This document shows positions 30,459-41,875 of a stretch of 64,000 bases of DNA, piece by piece (the first letter of the stretch is position 1; every line of letters begins with the position of its first letter). This DNA is from Diphasiastrum complanatum. Taxonomy: Eukaryota > Streptophyta > Lycopodiopsida > Lycopodiales > Lycopodiaceae. The position numbers and the translations under genes are program-made. Location: contig CM055096.1 in NCBI GenBank assembly GCA_029204225.1, positions 43,120,901-43,184,900 on the forward strand, written 5' to 3'. The notes under the pieces were generated by a model. It was not told where the DNA came from, made no database searches, and saw nothing but the letters and a program-made list of their open reading frames with translations.

Positions 30459-31160
30459 AAGTGGGAGTGTCAGAAATGGTGAACTCCTGCAACTTTGTGG
30501 AACATGAACACGAAACGAAAGTTGAACGAGAACAATTCACGAAAGTCAACATCCCTTGACTCGAAGCACGAACGATTAACAAATCATTCATGAATCGTAA
30601 ACATACCTCCAGGACCGCAAACCGCAAAGGGACGAAAAATGAAAAATTACGAAAGAAACGAAATGAACGAAAGCAAATGAAGAAAATGAAACAAACAAAG
30701 GAAAATCTTTCACGCTGCCAGCTGACAGCTCGACGATCTTGGAGTCGTAGACTTCACGCCCAGCTGAAATGAGTGGCAACGACGAAGAATAACTGATTAG
30801 TTGATTAGCGTTAACTAGTCTTGTGATTCTGTGTTTAGCCATCTTGAAAACTCTACACAGTGGAGATATAAACCATCCTTTCTGATCATAAGATATATAT
30901 CTGAATAGACAGAATTATTGTAAGAGACAAAGAGAGACGTAGCGAGTAGATCAGAAAAAAAAAAAACTAGAAATCAAAGAAGCTGTGCATGAAAGTCTGC
31001 CAACGAGTAGAACACAGCGAAAGAGTAGAGCGTCAGGCCGCCAACGAGCGAGACACTGACGATCTCGTTCTAAAAATCAAACTCATAGTACAGTTGCTCT
31101 ATTTTCGAACATCTCCCTGTCTTGCGTCATTTGTCTTGATTGCTAGAATGGAATCTGTTT
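30459..31160 (+). mobile_element. Copia B polypurine tract and 3' LTR
   Basis: AAGTGGGAG (30459-30467) is followed by the LTR start TGTCAGAAATGG at 30468. The reverse complement of 63367-64000 matches it over most of its length. U3 is crowded with CGAA/TTCG words (GAACGAGAACAATTCACGAAAG and similar). GATATAAACC at about 30866 is the likely TATA element. R-U5 contains CTGCCAACGAG repeated as CCGCCAACGAG near 30995-31045. The LTR end near 31160 is approximate. Confidence 0.82.
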
Positions 31161-31296
31161 TGTGATGTGCAGTCGGGTGTCTAGGTTCCTGTGAAGCTTT
31201 CGCGCAAAAGAAAATTCAAAGAACAAAATCGTTCGCGAATACGAAAACGAAAAAGAAAAATCAAAGACAAAGTTTCGCTTTTGCGACACAGACGGA

Positions 31297-32440
31297 ATAA
31301 TCTCCTTTCATATGGATCCAAAAATTCTAAATTTTTCTTGTTGCTCATATCAATGTAACCTAAATAAAGGGCCATTGCAAATGATCTTTTTGTAGTCTCA
31401 TTGGGAGTATAACCCAATATTTTAATGGCCAAATCCCTTTTCACAAAAAATATTTTATATGCTCCTATGGCATATGTATGGCCTCCTAAACAAACAGATA
31501 ATGACTTGATGGCCATAATGATAGTGGTAGCATATGGATTAAAAGATGAATGATATATACAAATCTCGTTATTTTGAAAGTTTTTCAAATAATGAGATAG
31601 AGACACATCCTTTCTTCCGGCTGATACACCTCGGATGCCTCCATGTCTCATACCAAAGACATCTATTTCAATAGCATCCTGTAAAGGAGTTTAGAATGAT
31701 ACATAACAACGCAAACTTAAACTTCAATACAATGTTTGAATTAAAAAAACTGCACAATATCAATACCATTATAATATCTACTTACCATATCATAATCATT
31801 GTATTCAATGACATTTGTTTTGCTAATGTCATGTCCTCCAATGGCCTCTACATTGCCCGAGGGGATACATCGAGTCCTTGGGAGATTTTTTTTTTTTTTT
31901 TCCAAAATTCCTCCTTTGTAGGCAAAGCTTTTTCATAGGCTTTGGATTTATCAATTATGGCCTCCAATGCCTCATTGCCAAATTTCCAATTGTCATCTTT
32001 ATCATAATCTATCTCACTTTCAAGGTCATTATATGTGTAATCAATAATGTTAGAAAATTCTGATAAATTTTATGCAAAAGTTGAGAGGATCTCATCCTCT
32101 CTCAAATTCAAAACATCTTCTATATCATTAAAATAAATATAGCTGTCATTATTTATAAAATATACGGGAACATCGAGTAGAGTTAATGGATTAATAGGAG
32201 ATGCAGATGGAAGAGAGTAAGAGAGAATTATAGAACGAGGGAGAGTTTTTTGATAATCTAAAGCCATAGCAACTTCAACTTCAACCCCTATATCAATATC
32301 TACTTCATCTACATCATTTGGAACAAATGCAGATGCTTTTACAATATATATTTCTCTTAAAGTTTTCATGAAAGTTTGCATACTTTCTATCATGTTTGTG
32401 GTTAGAGGACAGTTGGGAATGTACAAGGTCATGAAAATGA
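31297..32440 (-). pseudogene. Unrecognised gene fragment with a 106-nt GT-AG intron
   Basis: Minus strand. Upstream exon-like part (about 32440-31786): MTLYIPNCPLTTNMIESMQT, DVDEVDIDIGVEVEVAMALD, LLDVPVYFINNDSYIYFNDI, then after a stop near 32070 NIIDYTYNDLESEIDYDKDD and ALPTKEEFWKK, with a poly-A-type frame slip near 31890, then GGHDISKTNVIEYNDYDM. GTAAGT follows (31785), and CTTTACAG ends an intron at 31680; the frame resumes at 31679 with AIEIDVFGMRHGGIRGVSAG, KNFQNNEICIYHSSFNPYAT, LGGHTYAIGAYKIFFVKRDL and AIKILGYTPNETTKRSFAMA. It is cut near 31297 by TTCG-rich LTR-like sequence. I do not recognise the family: host gene, transposon ORF or endogenised viral gene all remain possible. It lies between copia B pieces. 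Confidence 0.5.
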
Positions 32441-32471
32441 ACAAAACAAAAACTATCTATATCTTTAACAT

Positions 32472-32940
32472 GAGTACTAGGAAACAAACGATTACTACAC
32501 AATCATCCTACGAAGCAGAATATGTGATAGCGGCCAAGATCCCAACGAGCTTACATGGCTCAGACAGTTCCTTGACGAACTATGAGAGAACACCGATGAT
32601 CCGCTGATCCTATATATGGATAACACATCCGCCATACACCTGACGAAGGATCCTGTGTTTCACTCCAAAACAAAACACATCACTATCAAGTATCATCTGA
32701 TAAGGGATCTAGTTGAAAAAGAGAGGCTCAAGACCGAGTTTGTTCCAACAAAACAGATGGTGGCTGATATTTTTACCAAGCCCTTGGACAAAGGACTATT
32801 TGAGAAATAGCGTGTGAGCTTAGGAATCATAAAACGACCATGCTTTGAGAGGGAGCTGAAGAAACTTGAGATTTCTACCCACAATGCATTGCTAGCTTAT
32901 GAACCACAAACCATTGCTACTGCAACTGCATCGTAGGATG
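32472..32940 (+). pseudogene. Copia B RNase H end and pol tail
   Basis: STRKQTITTQSSYEAEYVIA (RNase H Glu motif), a frame slip near 32600, then LYMDNTSAIHLTKDPVFHSK, IKYHLIRDLVEKERLKTEF, VADIFTKPLDKGLFEK with a TAG, and SLGIIKRPCFERELKKLEI. This is the same pol tail as the minus copy at 23211-23546, but closer to consensus (KPLDKGLFEK). The upstream half of RNase H is missing: the unrecognised gene fragment sits on its left. Confidence 0.8.
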
Positions 32941-33660
32941 TGCAAACAGATAAATGAAGGCCGACAAACCACAAACCGCGATGAACAGCAAACCGCAACA
33001 TCCAGATAACAAACGAAGACAACCGAAGAGAACTGCATGTCAATACTTGCAGTCTACAAGTGAAGACTAAAGCTCGACCAACAACAGCTTTGTCTACGGC
33101 TACAAAGGCGGTTGCACAATCGGCGCATCTTCATGAGTCAAGATCAATGAAGTACCAACAGGACGGAAGAACTCCATAAATAAAGGAGACAACAAACTGA
33201 AAGCCTTTGGTAGTGGTTTGAGCAATTCTTATAATCATTGATCAATTTAAAGACTACTTCCTTCCTCTACTTCTATATATAGAGGATGAATGGGAGAGTT
33301 AGATAGGTTAAGTGATTGATTGATGAATGTGAGGATGAAAAATCACTTGGTAGTAAGTAAGACGAGTTGAATTGATCAGTCCAATAAGGACATACACATA
33401 GAGAGACAGATAGAAGTGTGCGCTAGTAAGCGACACTCATCTTTTATTTGTAAGAGACAAAGTTGCTCTTGCGGTAACGTGTTGTGCAGTATGCCAAACA
33501 GTGCCCAAAGAAATCACTACAATTGAACAGATGCCCTTTGTTTAATCTATTGTCTAATGTGTATGATCTTTGAATGTGTTATGTCTGTCGAGTGTTTCCT
33601 ACAAATCAACTATCATTTGTTTTTTCGCATAAAGGCTCATCATAATTAAATCAGTAGTAG
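32941..33660 (+). mobile_element. LTR-like sequence following copia B pol tail
   Basis: Downstream of the pol tail. It contains AACCGCAA repeats (about 32970-33000), a TATA-rich core (TCTATATATAGAGG, about 33270) and AGTGTGCGCTAGTAAGCGACACTC (about 33415). The general order resembles copia B LTRs with little base identity. Boundaries are uncertain. Confidence 0.45.
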
Positions 33661-33818
33661 ATCGGCAGTGTTTGTAGCAGTAGTAGCTACAAGTAAGAGT
33701 TCGACTCTATGTAGGCATATAAGAAATCTGACAGAGAACAATGTATCCCAAATAGCGAGATCACAAGAAGCCCATTGCTCATTGATTGACCACAACATAG
33801 AAAGAGAGACTCAGAGCA

Positions 33819-33925
<107 letters not shown>

Positions 33926-33969
33926 TCGAATTCCATCAACAGAATTAGAAAATCAAAACCTGTCAAGAT

Positions 33970-34247
33970 TTCAACAGTAAAGCCTACAAGGTTTTCATTT
34001 CTACTACTAACAAAGTGATTGTTGATAGAGATGTCATTTTTTAAGAGGGAAACATTCCAAGAGTACCTTCAAGCATTATTGATGGTGATGTGGATGGATC
34101 TAACATTCTTGATTTTGATGTAAATGATCCTACTTTAGATGGTGATGATGATGGACCTTTATCAAGTCAAAAGCCAAGGAGAACATCAAGGGAAAGACAA
34201 ATGCCTTCTAGGCTCACTTATGACGAAAAGGATAAGCAAGTAGTTGC
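33970..34247 (+). pseudogene. Copia C host element, left part (integrase tail and linker)
   Basis: AAGCCTACAAGGTTTTCATT corresponds to the KAYKV integrase tail of 855-890. It continues with FDVNDPTLDGDDDGP and QKPRRTSRERQMPSRLTYDE to KQVV at the insertion point (34243-34247 GTTGC). A TAA near 34041 (CATTTTTTAAG) breaks the frame. The right half resumes at 40345. Confidence 0.85.
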
Positions 34248-34863
34248 TGTCAAAATATTGAAAAATCTATCTAATGTTGTGAGTATGGGTCTTAAAAATG
34301 CCAAAGATGAATTGAGCTCTTTTGGCTTAGTAAAGACCCATATTAGAATAAAATATTCAAGGTAGGTAGAAGTAGAAACTCGAGCTACCATAGGAATTGC
34401 CATTTGTACTTTACATGCCACATTTAATGCATGAAAAGACTATGTGGCACAATTAGACATAGTGAGGTGGCTTGGATAAGTCTAGATAGCTTGAGAGGTG
34501 GATCCACAACTCCAATTCAACTTCAACTAGGAGAAGAGTCCATGGATCTATATATATGTGATGTACTCTCATTGAGAAAATGATGAAATTTGTGTGTAAT
34601 GCAAATTTGGAGACAAGCTCTTTGTGCCCTCTCTCTCTCCACGAGTTTTGTACATTCTATTTTCTCTCTCTAGTCGAGTAGAGACATTTATGATGCTTTG
34701 TCTTATGTTTTGTTAACAGATCTTGCTTGTAACACAATAATATTGCTTGTATGATCAGCTTTCCTATTGACAACCAATGCTAGTCTGATCTTTATGGTGT
34801 TATTATTGTGCTTAGGAGATCAAAAATACATGTGTAGGGCATCCCACACGTGTGAATTTAGCA
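34248..34863 (+). mobile_element. Copia E 5' LTR
   Basis: 616 bp, TGTCAAAATATTG ... GAATTTAGCA. A TATA-type core (CTATATATATGTG) lies near 34545. It is highly similar to the terminal LTR at 39736-40344, with scattered substitutions and a 3-bp indel (GTTATTATTGTG against GTTATTGTG). Confidence 0.9.
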
Positions 34864-34875
34864 TGGTATCAGAGC
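34864..34875 (+). other. Primer-binding site, tRNA-iMet
   Basis: TGGTATCAGAGC directly abutting the LTR end. Confidence 0.95.
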
Positions 34876-35616
34876 CTACCTAAGTTTTACAAGCAAATCT
34901 AATCAAAAAGTTTGCAGATCTGATCAGATTTCAAGCTAGGAATTGTCTAGATTCTACCTTCTAGCTAGTTTGCAGTTTTCTTGTGATTCTGAGCTACAAA
35001 CCACATTGAATGGGCCAGATCAGGTACTGTACGGAATTTCAGGTGCTGGCACATGTGAAATCCGCCCATTTTCAGATTTGTGGTTCTCTCTCACGTCAGA
35101 TCCAAATCTCAAGCAAATTAGCCCACTAGAAAGCTAGAAATGGTAGAATCTGATGCAATTTGAATCATGACCGTTGGATAAGCTAATCAAAAGTTATAAG
35201 CTTTTGAAGAGTCGTAGGTAGGGCACCTAGACCTATGGCAAATCGTGTGTACATGTCATTTATTGCTTGAATGATCACAAAAATCATCCAGAAGCTACAC
35301 AATCTCATCTATATGTGATTTAGACAAAACTTATAGGTTCTAGGCAAATTGTTTCATACAAATAGATTGTATTTGAGTCAATTTGACATTTTTGGAATAT
35401 TTCACACGTGAAATTCAGATAACCATAACTTTTGCCATACTTCATCTTTTTTGATGATTCAAATCTTGTTTTAGAGAGATTGTCAAGCTAGTGAGATCTA
35501 TCTCACAGTTTTTTGCTAAGCGTTACATAGGATTTGGTTTTGTACCCTTGATTGGTTCCTATAGTGAGAAGAAAAACAGTTTTTTCATCCATCTTTTTTG
35601 ATTTCCATCATTCTTT
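34876..35616 (+). other. Copia E untranslated leader
   Basis: About 740 bp between PBS and gag. No reading frame of interest. The short frame near 34943 is not conserved. Confidence 0.7.
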
Positions 35617-36450
35617 ATGACTTCAATGAGTGTCTTTCTATTAGAAGCAAGTGAAAGATAGTCAACCTCCAATTACTCAATTTGGAAGGTTAGAATGGAA
35701 TCTGTCTTAATACTACAAGATGTAATGGATATTGTACTTTGAATTGAAGAAGAACCACAAATTCCTCAAGAAATTCCAAAGTACAAAAAGAGAGCCAGGA
35801 TGGCTCTACATTATATTAAGATGAATGTCTCAAATGACATCTTAAGAAAAATTGGTGCTTGTACTAATGCCAAAGATGCTTGGGATACTCTCAAGTCTAT
35901 CTATGAGGCAAAAAATACTTCTAGACTTCTAACACTAAGAAACCAAATTTTTCAAAGTGTACAGAGAAGTGATGAATGTGCTTCAGCTTATGTAATGAGA
36001 GTTAAAGACCCCCATAGAGAATTGTCATGCATAGGAGACTCCATCAACCAAATGAACTTGTTCAAGTCATACTTAATGGGTTAAAGGAGGAATATGACAA
36101 CCTTGTTCAGAGTTATGCCATTAAGGAGGAGCTACCAAGTTTGGAAGCACTCCAAAGTTTGCTCATTTCTGAAGAATCAAGACAAGAGTATAAACTCTTG
36201 AAAATGGAGAGACTATCTCTCAACATTGATGGTAAAGCTCTCTTTACCAAAGACAAGCACAAGACAAGAAGTAAGAATCAACACCAATTCTCTTCAAGCA
36301 AGAAAGGAGATGACGATGAGTCCTCTCAAGCTTCCACATCCAAGAAGAAGAAGAAAAACATCAAGTCTTTATTTTGTGGCAAGAAGGGGCATTATGCCAC
36401 CAATTGCTTCAAGAAGAAGAGTCAATTCAAGCAAGCTAACATTTCTAATG
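35617..36450 (+). pseudogene. Copia E gag
   Basis: ATG 35617 (MTSMSVFLLEASER), in-frame TAG at 35659 and TGA at 35740, with gag sequence continuing between and after them (SNYSIWKVRMESVLILQD, MALHYIKMNVSNDILRKIGA, AWDTLKSIYEAKNTSRLLTL). A frameshift near 36050 moves to the frame that carries the rest of pol. The zinc knuckle reads KSLFCGKKGHYATNC: the first Cys has become Ser/Leu in context, so the CCHC is incomplete. Function in the living family: capsid and RNA binding. Confidence 0.9.
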
Positions 36451-38207
36451 AAGAGAAGGAAGATGCTCATGCAAGTGATGAAGAGGGATCTCTTATGGTC
36501 TCGAGTTTTTCTTCATCACCTTTCAAGAAGGATGGTTCGTGGTATATTGACAGTGGAGCTTCCTCACATATGTGTAGCTCCAAGTATTCTTTTTCATCCA
36601 TGTCACCTTATAAAGGAGCCAAGAAGTCCATCTACACAGCAAATGATCATGAGTGTGCTATTGAAGGCATAGGGACCATTCCCTTAAAGCTTTCTTCATC
36701 AAAAGTTCTTTCTCTGTCTAATGTACTTTTTGTTCCCAAGCTAACAAAAAATCTTATTAGTGCTGGGCAATTGTTTGATAGTGGACTGGATGTGAATTTC
36801 AATGTTGATACATGTACAATCAAGAAGCATGATGAAATCCTTGCATTTGGGTCTAGATATGGTGGAATCTACAAGCTTGATCCCAAAGAGTATGCTAACT
36901 CTTGTGATAGTGCTTTTGCTACTCATATGTCTTTGGAGGAACTATGGCATAGAAGGTTGAGTCATCCTAACTATAATTCTATGGTGTCCATGGTCAAAAA
37001 AGCCAAAGCTATTGGCTTGCCTAGTCTTATCTCCAAGAATTTCAAACCATTTGAGGCTTGTGCCATATCTAAGTCTCATAAGAAGCCTTTTTCAAAATCA
37101 TCTATCAAGACTACACATCCATTGGAGCTCATACACTCGGATGTGCACTTCTCATCTTCAAAGAGCAAGGGTGGTGCTACTTGCTTTGTAACTTTCATTG
37201 ATGATTTCACTAGATTTACTTGGGTATATCTTCTAGCTTCAAAATCTATGGTGTTTGACTATTTTCTAAAGTTTAAAGCTCTAGTTGAAAAGCAATTTTC
37301 TTACAAAATCAAGATTCTTAGAAGTGATGGAGGTTGTGAGTACACTTCCAATAAATTTCATGATTATTGTGAGCTTGAAAACATTAAAAGGGAGTTTTCT
37401 TGTGCATATACACCATCTCAAAATGGGGTGGCTGAAAGAAAGAATAGAACACTATGTGAATGTGCCAAAACCATTAGAATTGAGGCATCTTTGCCAAAAG
37501 ACTTCTGGGGTGAGGCTATCAATTGTTCAAACTATCTTTGCAATAGACTCCCTCATGTTGCACTTGGAGGAAAGTCACTCTATTTGAAGAAACCTAAGGT
37601 TGAACACTTTAGAGTATTTGGATGCATATGCTTTGTCCATATTCCCTTGGAAACGAGAAAGAAGGATGATCCTTGTCCAAGCAAAGGAGTAATGGTTGGA
37701 TATTCATCCAACAAGAAAGCCTATCAAATCTACATGCTCTCTACCTCTAAAGTAATTGATAGTAGAGATGTAGTTTTTCATGAAGAAGAAAAGTCCAACC
37801 TTGGAGGGGCCGAGATCAAGCAACCTCAAAATCTATCACCTATTGTTATTGAAAACAATCAACATATGGAGGAGTCAATATTTGAAGATGGAAGTCCTCG
37901 GATTTTCACTCCTAGAAGATCCATGAGGGAGAGATCCGAGCCCAAGAGGCTCACTTATGATGACAAAGGAAAACAAGTGGATCTTGATTCCACTTATGCT
38001 TATTTTGTTTCTCATGAGGAGCCCAAACATGTTCAAGAAGCCCTCAATACCAAGGAGTGGTATGAGGCCATGAAGATTGAATATGATGCCTTGATCACCA
38101 ACCACACATGGGAGCTAGTGGATCCACCACCTTACATGCATATCATTGGATGCAAGTGGGTGTTCAAGATCAAGTACAATCATGATGGCTCCATCAACAT
38201 GTGCTAA
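36451..38207 (+). pseudogene. Copia E protease, integrase and RT N-terminus
   Basis: Continuous frame to 38207. The protease has DSGA intact (WYIDSGASSHMCSS, about 36543). The integrase zinc region reads LWHRRLSHPNYNSM and FEACAISKSHKKPF: the first Cys of the pair is present and the second is Ile (CAIS instead of CxxC). The integrase core has its acidic residues in HSDVHFSS, RSDGGCEYTS and NGVAERKNRT, followed by FWGEAINCSNYLCNRLP and the GYSSNKKAYQIY C-terminal part. The RT start (EWYEAMKIEYDALI, then IGCKWVFKIKYNHDGSI) ends at a stop at 38205-38207. Confidence 0.92.
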
Positions 38208-38511
38208 AAGCTTCGCACAAATATATGGCCTTGACTATGAAGAAACCTTTGCTCCTATAGCAAAGATGGTAACAATAAGAATCATAATCTCTCTTGCCTT
38301 ATTTTTTTAAGTGGAAACTGTTTCAACTTGATGTCTCCAACGCTTTTTTGAATGGCTATCTTGAGGAGGAGATATACATGGAACAGCCTCAAGGATTTAT
38401 CAAGGATAAATCTAAGGTGTGATTGCTATTTAGAAGTCTTTATGGCTTAAAGCAAGCACCTAGATCATGGTATTCTACTTTCATTAGGATCTTAGTGACC
38501 ATGATCTTTCT
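38208..38511 (+). pseudogene. Copia E RT fingers and palm, frameshifted
   Basis: The RT continues in a shifted frame (FAQIYGLDYEETFAPIAKMV), then a TAA within a T run near 38310, a shift, [20 protein letters not shown]-like sequence and SLYGLKQAPRSWY-like sequence. At least three frame breaks lie within 300 bp; this segment is what inactivates the RT. Confidence 0.85.
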
Positions 38512-39507
38512 ATGTACTTAAAAATTGATGGTAGTAATATTGTCATTCTCCTAATCTATGTAGATGACATTATTCTTAGTGGAAGTTGTTTGATGCTAGT
38601 TCAAGAAACCAAAGATGCATTAGGAAAAGAATTTAAAATGCGAGATCTAGGAGAGATCCATTACATTTTGGGCCTTGAGATTGATTTTCATGAAGAGTAT
38701 GCTTTTATTTGTCAATCTAGATATGTCTTTTCTATGTTGAAAAAATTCAATATGCAAATTTGTAAAGGCATAGATACTCCCAAGGAGAAACATGTAAAAG
38801 ATCCTATTAAAGGTGATGAAAGATCCTTTGAGGACATCACACTTTATAGGAGTCTTATAGGCTCTTTGATTTGGCTTACTATCACTAGACCCGATTTGAG
38901 CTACTGTGTGCACAAATTGAGTCAATTTATGCAAGATCCCAAGATCCAACATTGGAAGATGGCCAAGAGAGTTCTAAGATATGTATCTTCTACTCAAGAT
39001 TATGGTTTATTGTACAAGAATGAAGATCTAACCATTGTTGGCTATTCAGATTCCGATTTTGCAAGTGATAAAATGGATCGAAAGTCCATTAATGCATATA
39101 CTATCTTTCTTGGAGGCAATCTTGTGTCTTGGCTTTCAAAGAAGCAGGATACCATATCTCTATCATCTTGTGAGGCCGAGTACAAAGCACTCACTACAAC
39201 AACTAAAGAGGTGCTTTGGATCAAGAGAAATTGCATCAAAGAGGATGATCTTCCCTTGATCAAATATGACAACATGTCGGCACAAGCTCTTGCAAACAAT
39301 CCTATTTTTCATGCAAGAAGCAAGCATATAGAAGTGGCACATCATTTTGTAAGAGAAAAGCTCATTGGAGGTGAAATCAACTTAGAACATGTCGACACAT
39401 CTTCGTGTATTGCTGATCTTCTCACAAAGCCACTTTGCAAAAGTGCCTTCTCAAAGCATAGGTCTAATCTTGGTCTTATCTCAAGATCAATGCTTAATCC
39501 ACATTAG
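38512..39507 (+). pseudogene. Copia E RT C-terminus and RNase H
   Basis: 331-codon frame with the RT catalytic box YVDD (LLIYVDDIILSG, about 38560), LGEIHYILGLEID, TRPDLSYCVHKLSQFM, HWKMAKRVLRYVSSTQDYGL, then RNase H with YSDSDFASD, SSCEAEYKALTTTTKEVLWI, YDNMSAQALANNPIFHARSK and HIEVAHHFVRE, and the pol tail IADLLTKPL. All RNase H acidic positions I can place are present. The frame is open, but only as the tail of a broken polyprotein. Confidence 0.92.
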
Positions 39508-39514
39508 ATACATT

Positions 39515-39604
39515 TTTAGGAGGAGTGTCAAAATATTGAAAAATTTATCTAATGTTGTGAGTATGGTTCCTAAAAATGCCAAAGATGAATTGAACTCTTT
39601 TGAT
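39515..39604 (+). mobile_element. Copia E polypurine tract and partial 3' LTR
   Basis: TTTTAGGAGGAG, then LTR start TGTCAAAATATTG at 39526. Only about 78 bp of LTR follow (to GAACTCTTTTG) before the sequence switches to copied host flank at a shared TTTTG. Confidence 0.88.
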
Positions 39605-39735
39605 GTGAATGATCCTACTTTAGATGGTGATGATGATGGACCTTCATCAAGTCAAAAGCCAAGGAGAACATCAAGGGAAAGACAAATGCCTTTTAGGCTC
39701 ACTTATGACGAAAAGGATAAGCAAGTAGTTGCTGT
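39605..39735 (+). repeat. Second copy of the copia C host flank
   Basis: Matches 34117-34247 (VNDPTLDGDDDGP to KQVV) nearly base for base, ending in the same GTAGTTGC before an LTR. It is therefore a duplicate of the element's left flank placed inside its right end. Confidence 0.9.
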
Positions 39736-40344
39736 CAAAAGATTGAAAAATCTATCTAATGTCGTGAGTATGGGTCTTAAAAATGCCAAAGATGAATTGA
39801 GCTCTTTTGGCTTAGTAAAGACCCATATTAGAATAAAATATTCAAGGTAGGTAGAAGTAGAAACTCGAGCTACCATAGGAATTGCCATTTGTACTTTACA
39901 TGCCACATTTAATGCATGAAAAGACTATGTGGCACAATTAGACATAGTGAGGTGGCTTGGATAAGTCTAGATAGCTTGAGAGGTGGATCCACAACTCCAA
40001 TTCAACTTCAACTAGGAGAAGAGTCCATGGATCTATATATATGTGATGTACTCTCATTGAGAAAATGATGAAATTTGTGTGTAATGCAAATTTGGAGACA
40101 AGCTCTTTGTGCCCTCTCTCTCTCCACGAGTTTTGTACTTTCTACTTTCTCTCTCTAGCTGAGTAGAGGCATTTATGATGCTTTGTCTTATGTTTTGTTG
40201 ACAGATCTTGCTTGTAACACAATAATATTGCTTGTATGATCAGCTTTCCTATTGACAACCAATGCTAGTCTGATCTTTATGGTGTTATTGTGCTTAGGAG
40301 ATCAAAAATACATGTGTAGGGCGTCCCACATGTGTGAATTCAGC
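39736..40344 (+). mobile_element. Copia E terminal full LTR
   Basis: TGTCAAAAGATTG ... GAATTCAGCA, 609 bp, followed by host sequence GTTGATGG. It is best read as the remnant of a second, tandem copy reduced to one LTR. Confidence 0.88.
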
Positions 40345-41875
40345 AGTTGATGGAAATTATTTTGCTTTCCTAACCTCTTTTGATGAACCTACATGTGTAG
40401 ATGAAACAAGAAAGAAAGATGAGTGGATCCGAGCAATAGATCTTGAGTATCAAGCTCTTATAAAGAATGGAACATGGAGATTGGTGGAGTTAGCTAAGGA
40501 CAAGAAAGCTATTGGATGCAAATGGATCTTCAAGGTGAAGACAAACCAAGATGGATCTATCAACAAGTACAAGAAAAGGTTGGTGGCAAAAGGATATGCT
40601 CAAGAACATGGTATTGACTATGATGAAACCTTTGCACCCGTGGCAAAGATGGTGAGTATTCGGGTCATTATATCTCTTGCTACTCTTTATGGATGGGATC
40701 TATGGAAATTGGACACTACATATGCATTTTGGAATGGTGATCTTGAGGAGGAAGTTACATGGAGCAACCCGAGGGCTACATTTCACCTACAAAGCCAAAT
40801 CATGTGTGCCTACTACAAAAGAGTTTTTATGGCCTTAAGCAAGCCCAAAGGAGTAGGTATGCTAAGCTTAACACTTTTTTACTCTCTCAAGGGTTTGTTA
40901 TGAGTGAGTATGAATATCATTCACTTTATTATAGATTTGCTGGAAATGATGTTACCATCTTGCTAATCTATGTGCATGACATCCTCTTGAGTGGTGGAGA
41001 CAATCAAGATATGGAGGATATCAAGAGTACTCTAGAGAAGGAATTTGACGTGCATGATTTTGGTCATTTACATTACATTTTGGAAATAGAATTGATTAGA
41101 TCTTCTCAATCTACTTTCATTTGTCAAGAGAAGTATGCTAATTCTATTCTAGAAAATTTCATATGGTAGATACAAAATCTTGTGATACACCTCTAGAGAC
41201 TCATGTAAAGCTAACTATAAGAGGTAATGAAAGATCTTTGAGGACATTACTCTCTATAGAAAACTAGTTAAGTCACTTATCTATCTAACCATCACAAGAC
41301 TAGATTTAAGCTATTGTGTTGGAATATTGAGTCAATTCATGCAGGATCCTAGTGAGGAGCATTGGAAGCTAAGGAAATGAGTTTTGAGATATACCTTGGG
41401 AACTCGAGATTTTGGCATATTGTTATGAGGGATCATCACCTAACTTGTTTGGATTTTCAGATTTGGACTTTGCTGGAGATCAAATGAATAGGAAATCCAT
41501 TAGTGCTCATCGTATTTTCATAGGTGATGGAGCTATATCATGGATGTCAAAGAAACAAGCCACTATCTCACTGTCATCTAGTGAGGCCGAGTACAAAGCA
41601 CTTACTCATTGCACAAAAGAGATGGTATAGATCAAGAGGATGATCAAGGATCTTCACTAGCTAGATTTTTCAGAGAGTCCAATTATCTTTTGTGACAACC
41701 TATCAACCCAAAAGTTGGCAACCAATCTTATCTCTCATGCTAGGAGCAAGCATATTGAGGTGGCATATCATTTTGTGAGGGAGCAAGTCCTGGCAAAGGA
41801 GGGGAAACTTTAACATGTTTCTTCAAGGGAATGTGTAGCTGATATCTTCACCAAAGCATTGCTTTTGAGATACAA
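40345..41875 (+). pseudogene. Copia C host element, right part (RT and RNase H)
   Basis: RT from SFDEPTCVDETRKKDEWIRA through KYKKRLVAKGYAQEHGIDYD and ETFAPVAKMVSIRVIISL. A frameshift near 40770 leads to QKSFYGLKQAQRSRYAKLN and the catalytic box, which reads YVHD (LLIYVHDILLSG) in place of YVDD, a lost catalytic Asp. After 41169 the RT-RNase H connection is in several frames (TRLDLSYCVGILSQFM). RNase H at 41412-41630 has FSDLDFAGDQMNRKS and SSSEAEYKALTHCTKEMV. The pol tail near 41830-41870 (ADIFTKAL) is the last part seen. Confidence 0.88.

Larger units (their letters stand above)
34248..40344 (+). mobile_element. Copia family E, nearly full length, nested in copia C
   Basis: 5' LTR, exact PBS, gag-pol in order, polypurine tract and a complex 3' end (partial LTR, copied flank, full LTR). 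Flanks are GTTGC (34243-34247) and GTTGA (40345-40349): the last base differs, consistent with one mutation in a 5-bp target duplication. The host frame runs ...KQVV | DGNYFAFLTSFDEP across the insertion. Gag and RT carry stops and frameshifts, so it is not autonomous now. Confidence 0.9.

Noticed and set aside
31297-32440. Specific identification as an endogenised plant virus gene
   Set aside because: A viral origin crossed my mind because of the layout, but no motif I can see supports it and an intron is present. Left as unrecognised.
36027-38207. An intact 726-codon polyprotein gene
   Set aside because: It starts inside gag after a frameshift and ends at a premature stop early in RT; it is the middle of a broken copia polyprotein.
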